Source: Luteimonas sp. BLCC-B24
GTDB taxonomy: Bacteria; Pseudomonadota; Gammaproteobacteria; Xanthomonadales; Xanthomonadaceae
Assembly: GCF_028550595.1 (NCBI RefSeq)
Contig: NZ_JAQQGN010000001.1
Coordinates: 620,001-684,000 of the forward strand
Length of the DNA stretch: 64,000 nt
Direction: 5' to 3'
Positions 1-11,491 of the stretch are shown here, piece after piece. The notes under the pieces are model-generated. The model saw nothing but the letters and a program-made list of their open reading frames with translations, was not told the origin of the DNA and did no database searches. The position numbers and the translations under genes were made by a program. Each line of letters opens with the position of its first letter. Positions within the stretch are counted from its first letter, which is position 1.

Positions 1-144
1 GAGATCGAGCTGCAGCGAGCCGGTGGGAATCACCGGCACCACTTCCGACGCACGATCGCCCATGCGGATCACCGATCCCTTGCCGAACTGCTTTTCGATC
101 TGGCTCAGGGCGGCGGAAAGGGCGCGCTTCTTGTTCTCGTCCAT
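1..144 (-). CDS. recA: RecA recombinase, N-terminal fragment (runs off the window)
   Basis: Only the first 48 codons are inside the window; the gene continues beyond the left edge. The visible protein starts [20 protein letters not shown] and continues through [10 protein letters not shown] to [11 protein letters not shown], the conserved RecA N-terminal helix and start of the ATPase core. RecA is the cytoplasmic strand-exchange ATPase and the co-protease that triggers LexA self-cleavage. The gene lies 184 bases downstream of lexA on the same strand, the usual lexA-recA arrangement in this family. I see no separate LexA-box palindrome in the gap, so SOS control may come through the lexA promoter, or through a weaker site that I cannot recognise. 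Confidence 0.95.
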   Translation of the reverse strand, partial: MDENKKRALSAALSQIEKQFGKGSVIRMGDRASEVVPVIPTGSLQLDL

Positions 145-328
145 CGTGATGGTCCTTGTCATTCGTGTTCCGGTGTGTGGGACGCATCGTCGCAGGCGCG
201 GATCGCACAGGCTGCGACGCTGTGGCGTGGCGATGTCGACGCTAGAGCCCGGGGCGCCAGCGGGTCATTGGCGGATCGGGCGCCGGCCGGTCGGGAAATA
301 CCGCGGCTGCGATGGGCAGCGCACCGAC

Positions 329-970
329 TCACCGGTTCGGCCGCACGAGGCCGCAATACAGGCCTTCGATCGCGAAGTCCTGATCGGGCGAGACGTCCAT
401 CGGCGCGTAGTCGGGATTGCGCGGCAACAGGCGGATCCGGTCCTTTCCGATCTTCAGCAGCTTGACGGTGATCGCATCGTCCAGCCGGGCGACGACGATC
501 TGGCCCGAGCGCGCATCGCGGGTGCGGTGCACGCCGATCAGGTCGCCTTCGAAGATGCCTTCGTCGCGCATCGAATCGCCTTTGACCTTGAGCAGGTAAT
601 CGGGCGACGGCGAGAACAGCACGCGGTCGAGAACGACGTAATCATCCGAGCCGATGTCCGCGCCGATGGGCAGCCCCGCGGCGACCTGGCCGAGCACCGG
701 CAGACGCAGCGCATCCGCATGCCCGTCACCCAGCGGCGGCAGAGGCTGCGCCGCCTGCGGAGCCACCCGCAGGCGAATGCCGCGCGCGCGGCCCGGCAGA
801 CGCTCGATGGCGCCGGCCGCTTCGAGCGCGTCGAGGTGGTACTGCGCGGCACGGACGCCACTGAAGCCGAAGGCCCGCGCGATCTCGGTCTGCGAGGGCG
901 GCATGCCCTCGGCCTCGATGCGTTCGCCGATCAGTTCGAGAATGGCGCGCTGGGTGGTCGACAGGTTCAT
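329..970 (-). CDS. lexA: LexA SOS repressor / self-cleaving protease
   Basis: A 213-aa SOS repressor of usual LexA length. The N-terminal winged helix (about residues 1-70) carries PPSQTEIARAFGFSG. The C-terminal S24 domain has the Ala98-Gly99 scissile bond in GQVAAGLP, the catalytic Ser133 in KGDSM and the Lys170 in AITVKLLK. The reading frame is open a little further upstream, but that would run across the operator, so the ATG at 970 (MNLSTTQ) is chosen. The start lies two bases from a perfect 19-bp palindrome, so the gene is very probably autoregulated. recA follows downstream on the same strand. Confidence 0.96.
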   Translation of the reverse strand: MNLSTTQRAILELIGERIEAEGMPPSQTEIARAFGFSGVRAAQYHLDALEAAGAIERLPGRARGIRLRVAPQAAQPLPPLGDGHADALRLPVLGQVAAGLPIGADIGSDDYVVLDRVLFSPSPDYLLKVKGDSMRDEGIFEGDLIGVHRTRDARSGQIVVARLDDAITVKLLKIGKDRIRLLPRNPDYAPMDVSPDQDFAIEGLYCGLVRPNR

Positions 971-972
971 GG

Positions 973-991
973 TTAGTAGTATTACTACTAA
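973..991. promoter_or_regulatory. LexA operator (SOS box) of lexA
   Basis: TTAGTAGTATTACTACTAA is a near-perfect palindrome (one central base off) just upstream of the lexA ATG, and it extends one base on each side to GTTAG...CTAAC. On the coding strand of lexA it reads TTAGTAGTAATACTACTAA, which matches the Xanthomonas LexA box as I remember it. Its place against the start codon means bound LexA would block transcription or initiation of its own gene. Confidence 0.93.
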
Positions 992-1051
992 CAAAGCCTC
1001 ACACAAGTCCGGGCAGGAGACGGATCGTCGGAATACCGGCTGCGGCGCCTG

Positions 1052-2905
1052 TCAGCGCGCCGGTGTCGACGCCGGAAGCGCGAGATGGCGCGCGGCCAGC
1101 GGCGCATTGCCGCGCGGTGCACTGTTCACCGTCGTGTCCCGCGGCGACGGCCCACCGTCGAGGTGGGCGTCCACCTGGTCCAGCGCGGCGTACACGTAGG
1201 GCAACAGCGGCACGTAGCGCGCGGCGTAGTCGGGCAGCGCGAGAAAGCCGTCGAAATGCTGCGCATGCGGCACCTGCCAGAAGTGCACGTCGCGCCCCGC
1301 GGCCTGTGCGCGGTCCACGTACGGCACGCTGGAGAACGCCATCGGAATCAGACCGTCGTCGACACCGTGCACGACGACGACCGGCAGCCCGCGGCGCGGC
1401 AGACCCGCACGCGTTTCGGCGATGCCCGCCTGCACGCGGCGCGCATCGGCGCCGTCACCGACGGCCAGCGCGCGCAGGCACTGCAGACCCGACAGGGCGG
1501 GATCGGCGCCGGCCGCGCCCGGATCCACGATGCCGACGCCCGCGCCCGGCGGAATCCCGCTGCCGTCGCTCCACCAGGCCGCGCGCTCGGCGGCGGTGGC
1601 AGTCCGAGGCGAGAGGTCTGCGCCTTGGGCGGAAAACCGGTATCCGCAGGGATGCGCGTCGGCGGAGTACCGGCCGTAGGCCGAGGCATAGGTCACGGCG
1701 ACCGCACGCCACAGATCGAAACCGACCGACAGCGCGCCGGCGCGCAGGGCACCGTCCGTCCAGCCGTTGCCGCGCAGGATCGCCAGGGCGGATTGCGACT
1801 GGGATGCGGCCTCAGTGCCGTCGACCAGACCGGCCGCGCGCAGCGAGGCGCAGCGCGCGGCCCACAGCGGCGCCACCTGGGCGGTCAGCGGCGGCTGCGG
1901 CAAGGCGTCGAGCGCGAGCAGCGCGCACGGCATCAGCAGCGCGGCCTCGGTGGTGTAGTCGTAGAGCGAACGCGCGCCTGGCGCATCGACCAGCACGCTG
2001 GGCTCGCCGGCGACCACGGCATCGAGCCAGTCGCCGTCGAGTTCCGCCGCGCGCAGCACCGCGCCGCCGCCGTTGGAGATGCCGACCGCGATGACACGCG
2101 TGCTGGCGAAATCGAAGGGCGCATCGTCCGGATACGCCTCGCCCAGCGCCTGCAGCGCGAACTCCGCCGCCTGGCGCACGTGCCGCCCCCAGTCGGCCTC
2201 GGGGTTGTCGCCGGAATGCGCGTGCTTGAACGCGATGCCCTGCGCTGCGCCGTCGGGCGCGAAGACCGCCTGCGCGCGATCGACCGCCGGCGTGCCGTCG
2301 GCGCGGATGCCGATCCCGGCATCGGCATCGAAGTAATCGGTGCCCGCGCCCTTGTCGGTGTAGGCCACCGCGCATCCCTTCGGCAGCCCCCAGGCGCCGG
2401 CCACCGCGATCGCGCCGTAGATGCCGCGCGAGCCGGACGAGGCGGTGACCACGATGCACCGGCGGGCCCGGTCGAAGTCGTCCGGTACCTGCACCAGCAC
2501 CCGATGCGGCTGCGTGGCGCCCGGCACGGTGGCCAGGGCGTGGAACTCGCGCCCCGGCACCGTCGCCACGCTGCCGTAGAGCGTGCCGTAGCCGCCTGCG
2601 GGGGCCAGATCGGCGATGCCGCGCCAGTTCGCCCACAGCGCACGGCGGCGGACCTCGGCGGACGACGGCCGCTCGGGATCGGCAAACGCCGGCGGCGCCA
2701 TCGCCTGCAGGCCGGATAGCCCCAGCCCGGCCGTCAGCAGGTCGTCGCCGTCGCGGTGCAGGCTGGTGCGCTGGGCGGTGAACATGGTGGCGTCGTCTCC
2801 GCGGATCGAAGCAGGGTCACCGCGTGTTCCGCTGCCGGCACAGGCGGCAAGCGAAAGCGCGAGGGTGGCGAGGCACAGCGGCCGGAGCATGCGGGTCTTG
2901 GTCAT
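1052..2905 (-). CDS. D-(-)-3-hydroxybutyrate oligomer hydrolase, lipoprotein type
   Basis: A 617-aa protein of the 3HB-oligomer hydrolase family (3HBOH), which cleaves soluble hydroxybutyrate oligomers to monomers. The ATG at 2905 (MTKTRMLRP) gives a lipoprotein signal with lipobox LAAC (Cys22). The frame opens further upstream but that stretch has no signal-like character. The family block ASSGSRGIYGA lies near residues 156-165. The probable nucleophile is Ser277 in GISNGGG, with an acid in HGVDDGL and a histidine in PHAQHFDGF late in the protein. No PHB synthase or depolymerase gene is nearby, so the enzyme may scavenge external oligomers at the cell surface. Family is confident; substrate is inferred. 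Confidence 0.85.
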   Translation of the reverse strand: MTKTRMLRPLCLATLALSLAACAGSGTRGDPASIRGDDATMFTAQRTSLHRDGDDLLTAGLGLSGLQAMAPPAFADPERPSSAEVRRRALWANWRGIADLAPAGGYGTLYGSVATVPGREFHALATVPGATQPHRVLVQVPDDFDRARRCIVVTASSGSRGIYGAIAVAGAWGLPKGCAVAYTDKGAGTDYFDADAGIGIRADGTPAVDRAQAVFAPDGAAQGIAFKHAHSGDNPEADWGRHVRQAAEFALQALGEAYPDDAPFDFASTRVIAVGISNGGGAVLRAAELDGDWLDAVVAGEPSVLVDAPGARSLYDYTTEAALLMPCALLALDALPQPPLTAQVAPLWAARCASLRAAGLVDGTEAASQSQSALAILRGNGWTDGALRAGALSVGFDLWRAVAVTYASAYGRYSADAHPCGYRFSAQGADLSPRTATAAERAAWWSDGSGIPPGAGVGIVDPGAAGADPALSGLQCLRALAVGDGADARRVQAGIAETRAGLPRRGLPVVVVHGVDDGLIPMAFSSVPYVDRAQAAGRDVHFWQVPHAQHFDGFLALPDYAARYVPLLPYVYAALDQVDAHLDGGPSPRDTTVNSAPRGNAPLAARHLALPASTPAR

Positions 2906-3003
2906 GCAGGCACCGTAGCAGTGCACCGGACACCGGCCATCGTACTTTGGTACCAGGCCCGGACCTCGGCGGTGCTTGCTATGGTGATTCGAACGCCATG
3001 ATG

Positions 3004-3115
3004 GGTGACTCGTGATTGGTGATTCGTAGGCGCTGCACCCGGTGAACACCCGTGCGTCTGCGGCCCGGTCGAATCACGAATCACGAATCACGAATCACAG
3101 ATCACCAATCACGAC
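3004..3115. repeat. GAATCAC heptamer repeat, two inverted clusters
   Basis: Between two divergent genes, the right side (about 3071-3115) holds GAATCAC repeated head to tail four times and then degenerate copies (CAGATCACCAATCACGACTC). The left side (3004-3027) holds the same motif inverted (GTGACTCGTGATTGGTGATTCG). The two clusters could fold back on each other. In one frame the repeat reads as ESRITNH, an artefactual peptide common in predicted proteins of Xanthomonadaceae, so the genuine start of the downstream gene lies after it. A shorter cluster of the same motif recurs at 47357-47380. Confidence 0.8.
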
Positions 3116-3125
3116 TCGCCGCCCC

Positions 3126-3791
3126 ATGCCCAAACTGCTGATCGCCGACGACCATCCGCTGTTCCGCGCCGCACTGCGCGGGGCGGCCGCCGATGCCGCG
3201 CCCGATGTCGTCACCCGCGAGGCCGAAGCACTGGCCGGCGTGCTGGCGCTGCTGGAGGCCGAGGACGACGTCGACCTCGTGCTGCTGGACCTGCACATGC
3301 CCGGCAATCACGGTCTGGCCGGCCTCGCAGCGATCCGCGCGCAGTTCCCGGCCGTGGCGGTGGTGCTGGTCTCGGCGAACGAGGATCCACGCGTCGTGCG
3401 CCGCGCCCTCGACCACGGCGTTGCCGGGTACATCCCCAAGAGTGCGGGCCTGGGCGAACTGCGCGACGCGATCCGCACCGTGCTGGCCTGCGAGCAGTGG
3501 CTGCCACCGGCGCTGCGCGCCGCCGTTGCGCATGCGCAGTCGGCGCCCGAAGACATGGACCTGGCGGCCCGCCTCGCCAGCCTGACGCCGCAGCAGTTCC
3601 GGGTGCTGTCGCTGGTGGCCGAGGGCCTGCTCAACAAGCAGATTGCCGACCGCCTGGACGTGCAGGAGCGCACGATCAAGGCGCATATGTCCGCGATCTT
3701 CGAGAAGCTCGGCGCGCGCAACCGTACCCACGCCGGCGTGATCCTGCGCGGACTCGACATCACCGACCCGGCGCAGCGCGTCGCCGGCTGA
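3126..3791 (+). CDS. NarL/LuxR-family response regulator, orphan
   Basis: A 221-aa two-component response regulator. The receiver domain (about 1-120) shows the acidic pair in IADDHP, phospho-acceptor Asp55 in LLDLHMPG and Lys105 in YIPKS. The C-terminal LuxR/GerE helix-turn-helix has LTPQQFRVLSLVAEGL, NKQIADRL and TIKAHMSAIFEKLG. The ATG at 3126 (MPKLLIADDH) is preferred over an upstream in-frame start because that extension is only translated GAATCAC repeat. No histidine kinase is adjacent, so its partner and regulon cannot be read from the window. It converges with a small lipoprotein gene ten bases further on. Confidence 0.9.
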   Translation: MPKLLIADDHPLFRAALRGAAADAAPDVVTREAEALAGVLALLEAEDDVDLVLLDLHMPGNHGLAGLAAIRAQFPAVAVVLVSANEDPRVVRRALDHGVAGYIPKSAGLGELRDAIRTVLACEQWLPPALRAAVAHAQSAPEDMDLAARLASLTPQQFRVLSLVAEGLLNKQIADRLDVQERTIKAHMSAIFEKLGARNRTHAGVILRGLDITDPAQRVAG

Positions 3792-3800
3792 TCCGCGGGG

Positions 3801-4031
3801 TCAATCGGTGCGTGGCGTCCGCCGCGTCGGGGGGTTGATCCACTGCACCTGCAGGCCGCGCCGCAGGGCCTTCCGCTCGACCTGGGCGATGTAGTCGGTG
3901 TCCTGGACCATCAGGCCGGGGCGCGGCGGTGGCGCACTCGTCTGTCGCGGCGGCTGGGTGGCGCATCCGGCCAGCGCGGCCGTCGCCAGCATCGGGAGTG
4001 CGAGCCCCGTGCATCGTGTCCGGATGGTCAT
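3801..4031 (-). CDS. small lipoprotein, unknown function
   Basis: A 76-aa protein starting MTIRTRCTGLALPMLATAAL with lipobox LAGC (Cys23), so it should be exported and lipidated. The mature part is short: a Pro/Arg-rich linker, then DTDYIAQVERKALRRGLQVQWINPP. I do not recognise the family. It lies 65 bases after truD on the same strand and may be the last gene of that transcript. The frame can be extended upstream into truD, but the signal peptide fixes the ATG at 4031. Confidence 0.65.
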   Translation of the reverse strand: MTIRTRCTGLALPMLATAALAGCATQPPRQTSAPPPRPGLMVQDTDYIAQVERKALRRGLQVQWINPPTRRTPRTD

Positions 4032-4096
4032 GCGTCTGCTCCGCGACCGGCCGCCAGTGGCCTTCCGCTGCTTTACACCCGGCGCGCGCGCCCCGC

Positions 4097-5188
4097 TCAA
4101 CCGTCCGTCGGCGCCGTGGCCTCCATCCGACCGGCGGCATTGCGGATGGCGCCGAGCTCGGCGAGCACGGCGGTCGCGTAACAGCCGGCCGGCAACGCGA
4201 ACGCCAGCGTCAGCGTGGCGGCATCGGGCCACGCCCACGCCAGCGCGCCCGGCAGCAGGCGGGTGGCGCGCCGGTCCTGTTCCAGCCCCGCGTGTTCGAG
4301 TCCGGCCCGCAGCGCGGCCGCCTCGGGATCGTCCAGCGCCGCAAGCTCGCAGGCGCGCGCCTCGCCGGCGCTGCGCAGCGCGCCGCGTCCCCACAGCGGC
4401 GCGGTCGGATGGATATCGTGCGCGGCGGCGCGCGCATCGAGTTCGGCGCTGCGCGCCTCGGGTCCGAACACACTGCGCGTGCCGGCCAGCATCCACACCT
4501 CGCCGTCGAGCCCCCTCGCCCAGGACCCGGCGCCGACGCGCGCCGCCAGCACCCGGTTGAACAGCGCCGAGCGCGCCGACGACAACAGCATCGCCCGTTG
4601 CTCGCGCGCGATCCGCCGGCGCGGCGCAGCGAACATCGCCAGCGCCTTGGCGGTGTTGCCGCCGCCGTGGCCGAAACGCTGCTCGCCGAAATAATTCGGC
4701 ACACCCGCATCGGCAATACGTCGCAGACGCGCGTCGATCGCGGCCGCATCGCCTTCCACCTCGCGCAGCGTCAGCACGAAGCGGTTACCGGCCAGCGCGC
4801 CGCGCGGCAGCTTGCGCGAATGGCGCGCCGCAGCCAGCACACGCAGGCCCTGCCCCACGCCCGCCGCCATCGCTTCGAGCGCGGCGATTTCGGGGTCGGC
4901 ACGCCCCGGCAGTTGCACGCTGAAGCGCTGGGTGGTCAGCGCGTGCCGGTCCTTGAGCCCGGCGTAGCCGACCGCGCGCTCGTCCACGCCCGCCCACTGT
5001 GCGAGCAGGCGGGCGACGAAGGCCGTGTTCATGCCGCGCTTCTCGATGGTGAGCAGCAGGTGCTCGCCCTGCCCGCTGGGCGCGAACGCATCGAGTTCGT
5101 CGACCCGGAAATCCTCGGCGTCCTGGCGGATCGTCGCCGTCAGCACCGCGTCGCCGTGCGCGCGCGGCGCAGCGTCGACTGCGCTCAT
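4097..5188 (-). CDS. truD: tRNA pseudouridine(13) synthase TruD
   Basis: A 363-aa enzyme that isomerises uridine 13 of tRNA-Glu-type tRNAs. The catalytic Asp80 lies in the signature [10 protein letters not shown]. Other family blocks are [11 protein letters not shown] near the N-terminus, [19 protein letters not shown] and [11 protein letters not shown]. The ATG at 5188 overlaps the ispF stop as ATGA, which fixes the start and implies translational coupling; an upstream in-frame start inside ispF is less likely. In many relatives truD is followed by surE and pcm; here a small lipoprotein gene follows instead. Confidence 0.94.
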   Translation of the reverse strand: MSAVDAAPRAHGDAVLTATIRQDAEDFRVDELDAFAPSGQGEHLLLTIEKRGMNTAFVARLLAQWAGVDERAVGYAGLKDRHALTTQRFSVQLPGRADPEIAALEAMAAGVGQGLRVLAAARHSRKLPRGALAGNRFVLTLREVEGDAAAIDARLRRIADAGVPNYFGEQRFGHGGGNTAKALAMFAAPRRRIAREQRAMLLSSARSALFNRVLAARVGAGSWARGLDGEVWMLAGTRSVFGPEARSAELDARAAAHDIHPTAPLWGRGALRSAGEARACELAALDDPEAAALRAGLEHAGLEQDRRATRLLPGALAWAWPDAATLTLAFALPAGCYATAVLAELGAIRNAAGRMEATAPTDG

Positions 5189-5676
5189 GCCGCGACGAGC
5201 AGGCACACCGCCTGCGCGGCGATGCCCTCGCCGCGACCGGTGAAGCCCAGGCGCTCGCTGGTGGTGGCCTTGACCGAGACCCGGTCCACGTCGATGCCGA
5301 GATCGGCGGCGATCGTCTCGCGCATCGCCTGCGCGTGCGGCCCGATTTTCGGGCGCTCGCAGATCACGGTGACGTCGGCATTGCCGACCTGCCAGCCGCG
5401 CGCGGCGAGCAAGCCGTTGCAGTGGCGCAGCAAGGCGCGGCTGTCGGCGCCCTTCCAGCGGTCGTCGGATGGCGGGAAATGCACACCGATGTCGCCGAGT
5501 GCGAGCGCGCCGAGCATCGCGTCGCAGAGCGCGTGCAGGGCGACGTCACCGTCGCTGTGCGCGAGCACGCCCTGGCTGTGCGGCACGCGCACGCCGCCGA
5601 TCATGACGTGGTCGCCGTCGCCGAAGGCGTGGACGTCGATGCCCTGACCGATACGGAAGCTGGGAACTGAAGACAT
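5185..5676 (-). CDS. ispF: 2-C-methyl-D-erythritol 2,4-cyclodiphosphate synthase
   Basis: A 163-aa enzyme of the MEP isoprenoid pathway that cyclises CDP-ME 2-phosphate to MEcPP with release of CMP. Metal ligands are visible as Asp14 and His16 in GIDVH and His48 in [27 protein letters not shown] is the C-terminal signature. The ATG at 5676 ([12 protein letters not shown]) gives normal family length. It lies downstream of ispD with a 67-base gap and overlaps truD by 4 nt. Confidence 0.96.
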   Translation of the reverse strand: MSSVPSFRIGQGIDVHAFGDGDHVMIGGVRVPHSQGVLAHSDGDVALHALCDAMLGALALGDIGVHFPPSDDRWKGADSRALLRHCNGLLAARGWQVGNADVTVICERPKIGPHAQAMRETIAADLGIDVDRVSVKATTSERLGFTGRGEGIAAQAVCLLVAA

Positions 5677-5743
5677 GGAGGAACGCTCGGATAAAAGGAG
5701 ATGCGGGATCACCGCCCGCGCCGCACGACGCCGCGCGCGGGCA

Positions 5744-6442
5744 TCACCGGTGGCGCTGCGCCAGCACGAATTCGAAACGGGCCAGATCGGCCGGCGTGGT
5801 GATCTTGAAATTGTCGTCGGCGCCTTCCACCAGCAGCGGGCGCGCGCCCTGCCGTTCCATCGCCATGGCCTCGTCGGTGACGGCGACTCCGGCCGCGGCC
5901 GCGGCCTCGAGTGCCCGCGCGAGTTGCAGGCGGCGGAACAGCTGCGGCGTCAGCGCACGCCACAGGCGCTCGCGTGGCTCGGTGCCGTCGATGCCGCCGT
6001 CGTCGCCCGCGCGCTTGAGCGTGTCGCGCACCGGGGCGGCGAGGATCGCACCCACCGGATCGGCGCGGCCGCGCTCGAGCAGCGCGTCGAGATCGGCCTG
6101 GGCGAGGTTCGGACGCGCGGCGTCGTGGACCAGCACGAAATCGTCGGCGCGCACCGTGTCGGGCAGCGCCGCCAGGCCCGCGAACACCGAATCGGCACGC
6201 GTCTCGCCGCCGGTCGCGCGCAGCAGCGGCTTGCCGTGCGTCGCGGCGCCGAGATCCGTCAGGTGCTCGACGGTGTCGTGCGCACCGCTCACCAGCACCA
6301 CGCCGGCCACACCGGGGTGCACGGTCAGCGCGGCGAGCGTATGCGCGAGCACGCTGCGGCCGCCCACCTGCAGGTACTGCTTGGGAACATCGCCACCGAA
6401 GCGCGCACCGCGCCCGGCGGCAGGCACGATGGCCCAGGTCAC
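5744..6442 (-). CDS. ispD: 2-C-methyl-D-erythritol 4-phosphate cytidylyltransferase
   Basis: A 232-aa MEP-pathway enzyme that joins CTP and MEP to form CDP-ME. The nucleotide-binding N-terminus reads [19 protein letters not shown], followed by [10 protein letters not shown] (metal/CTP site) and a C-terminal [10 protein letters not shown]...[16 protein letters not shown] block. It supplies the substrate chain leading to IspF two genes downstream (the intervening kinase IspE is not here). The start overlaps the ftsB stop as ATGA. Confidence 0.96.
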   Translation of the reverse strand: MTWAIVPAAGRGARFGGDVPKQYLQVGGRSVLAHTLAALTVHPGVAGVVLVSGAHDTVEHLTDLGAATHGKPLLRATGGETRADSVFAGLAALPDTVRADDFVLVHDAARPNLAQADLDALLERGRADPVGAILAAPVRDTLKRAGDDGGIDGTEPRERLWRALTPQLFRRLQLARALEAAAAAGVAVTDEAMAMERQGARPLLVEGADDNFKITTPADLARFEFVLAQRHR

Positions 6443-6792
6443 GGCGGATCGCTCCGTGCCGCGTCCGGGTCGAGGCCGTGCTCGACCGGAAGCGGCGCGA
6501 GCCGCGCATCGTCGACCACGCGGTAGAAGGTTTCACCCGGCTTGATCATGCCCAGCTCACCCCGCGCGCGCTCCTCGATCGCGGCCTCGCCCGATTTCAG
6601 ATCGGCGACCTCGGCCGCCAACGCGTCGTTCCGCTGCTGCAGCCCCTCGTTCTGGCGCGCCTGCGCCTCGACGCGTCCGCGCAGTTCCTCCACCTGCGTG
6701 GTGCCACCCACGCCGAACCACAGCCTGTACTGCAGCCACGCGAGCAGCCCGGCCAGGCCCAGCAGCACCAGAAGGAACGCGCGGACGCGCAT
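6439..6792 (-). CDS. ftsB: Cell division protein FtsB
   Basis: A 117-aa bitopic membrane protein of the FtsQLB divisome complex. A single membrane helix spans about residues 3-22 ([20 protein letters not shown]). A leucine/glutamine-rich coiled coil follows ([14 protein letters not shown] to EVADLKSGE), then the family block [20 protein letters not shown]. The eno-ftsB-ispD order is typical of gammaproteobacteria. The C-terminal tail is slightly longer than in E. coli. The gene overlaps ispD by 4 nt. Confidence 0.94.
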   Translation of the reverse strand: MRVRAFLLVLLGLAGLLAWLQYRLWFGVGGTTQVEELRGRVEAQARQNEGLQQRNDALAAEVADLKSGEAAIEERARGELGMIKPGETFYRVVDDARLAPLPVEHGLDPDAARSDPP

Positions 6793-6811
6793 GGCGATGT
6801 CGGCTCCGGGC

Positions 6812-10782
<3,971 letters not shown>

Positions 10783-10899
10783 CTACAGGCTGGCGCCGGC
10801 GGGCGCCCGGTCCGGTGACCGCGGCGCGCATCGCGAGGGCCGTGAACGCGAACGCCCCGGCAGTGCCGGGGCGCTCGGTCACGCGGACTGCCGCCTGGA

Positions 10900-11199
10900 T
10901 CAGGCCGGATCGCCCTCTTCCTCTTCCTCGATCTCGGCAGCCTGCTGCTCGGCCTCGGCCTGGGCGTCATAGGCCTCGTTGACCGCGTCGGCCGCATAGC
11001 TGCTCTCCACGGCGGCGTTCTGGGCGGCGGCCTCGGCGGCCTGGGCCGCGGCTTCGGCCGTCTGTGCATCGGTCTCGGCCTGCTGGGCGGCGGCCTGCGC
11101 GGCGCGTGCCTCCTGCTCGATCGTCGCCTCCTGGGCGAAGGCCGGCGCGGCGAAGGCGGCGGACACGAGGGCGGCGAACAGAACGTGGCGGGTCTTCAT
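10900..11199 (-). CDS. small secreted Ala/Gln/Glu-rich coiled-coil protein
   Basis: A 99-aa protein with a Sec signal peptide (MKTRHVLFAALVSAAFAAPA) and probable cleavage after AFA. The mature part is almost entirely Ala, Gln, Glu and Thr in heptad-like order (AAQAAAQQAETDAQTAEAAA) and ends in an acidic tail EIEEEEEGDPA. It resembles short periplasmic alanine-rich coiled coils, but I do not recognise a named family. It is transcribed away from parE and stands alone between pyrG and a 292-base divergent promoter region. Confidence 0.65.
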   Translation of the reverse strand: MKTRHVLFAALVSAAFAAPAFAQEATIEQEARAAQAAAQQAETDAQTAEAAAQAAEAAAQNAAVESSYAADAVNEAYDAQAEAEQQAAEIEEEEEGDPA

Positions 11200-11491
11200 T
11201 GGACTCTCCCTGGAACGGAATGAACGAACAACGGTAAGGGGTTCTGAGGCGTCGGCAGGCGGGGGAACCGGCCGGCGCACGTCGATGCGGTGACGCGTCG
11301 ACGGCCCCAACCTGCCAGACGAAAACCGGCCGCGCCCTGAACAACGCGCGCGTTACCTCGTGCGCACACGCCCTTAACGGAACTGCAAGCGGTTACATGC
11401 GGTCGGGCCGGGATTTGCGCGATTCCGCGCGTCCGGCGTCCCGGAACGCACGATCCATTACCATGCGCCGGTCTTTCCGCTCCGGGCACGC
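11200..11491. promoter_or_regulatory. divergent intergenic region before parE
   Basis: This 292-base gap separates the leftward small secreted protein from rightward parE, so it should hold promoters for both. A CCGGAACGCACGATCCATTA stretch precedes parE, but I cannot identify a convincing -35/-10 pair. No gene-like frame is present. Confidence 0.4.

Noticed and set aside
3042..3125. N-terminal extension of the response regulator
   Set aside because: It translates the GAATCAC repeat (ESRITNH). The receiver domain begins at MPKLLIADDH.
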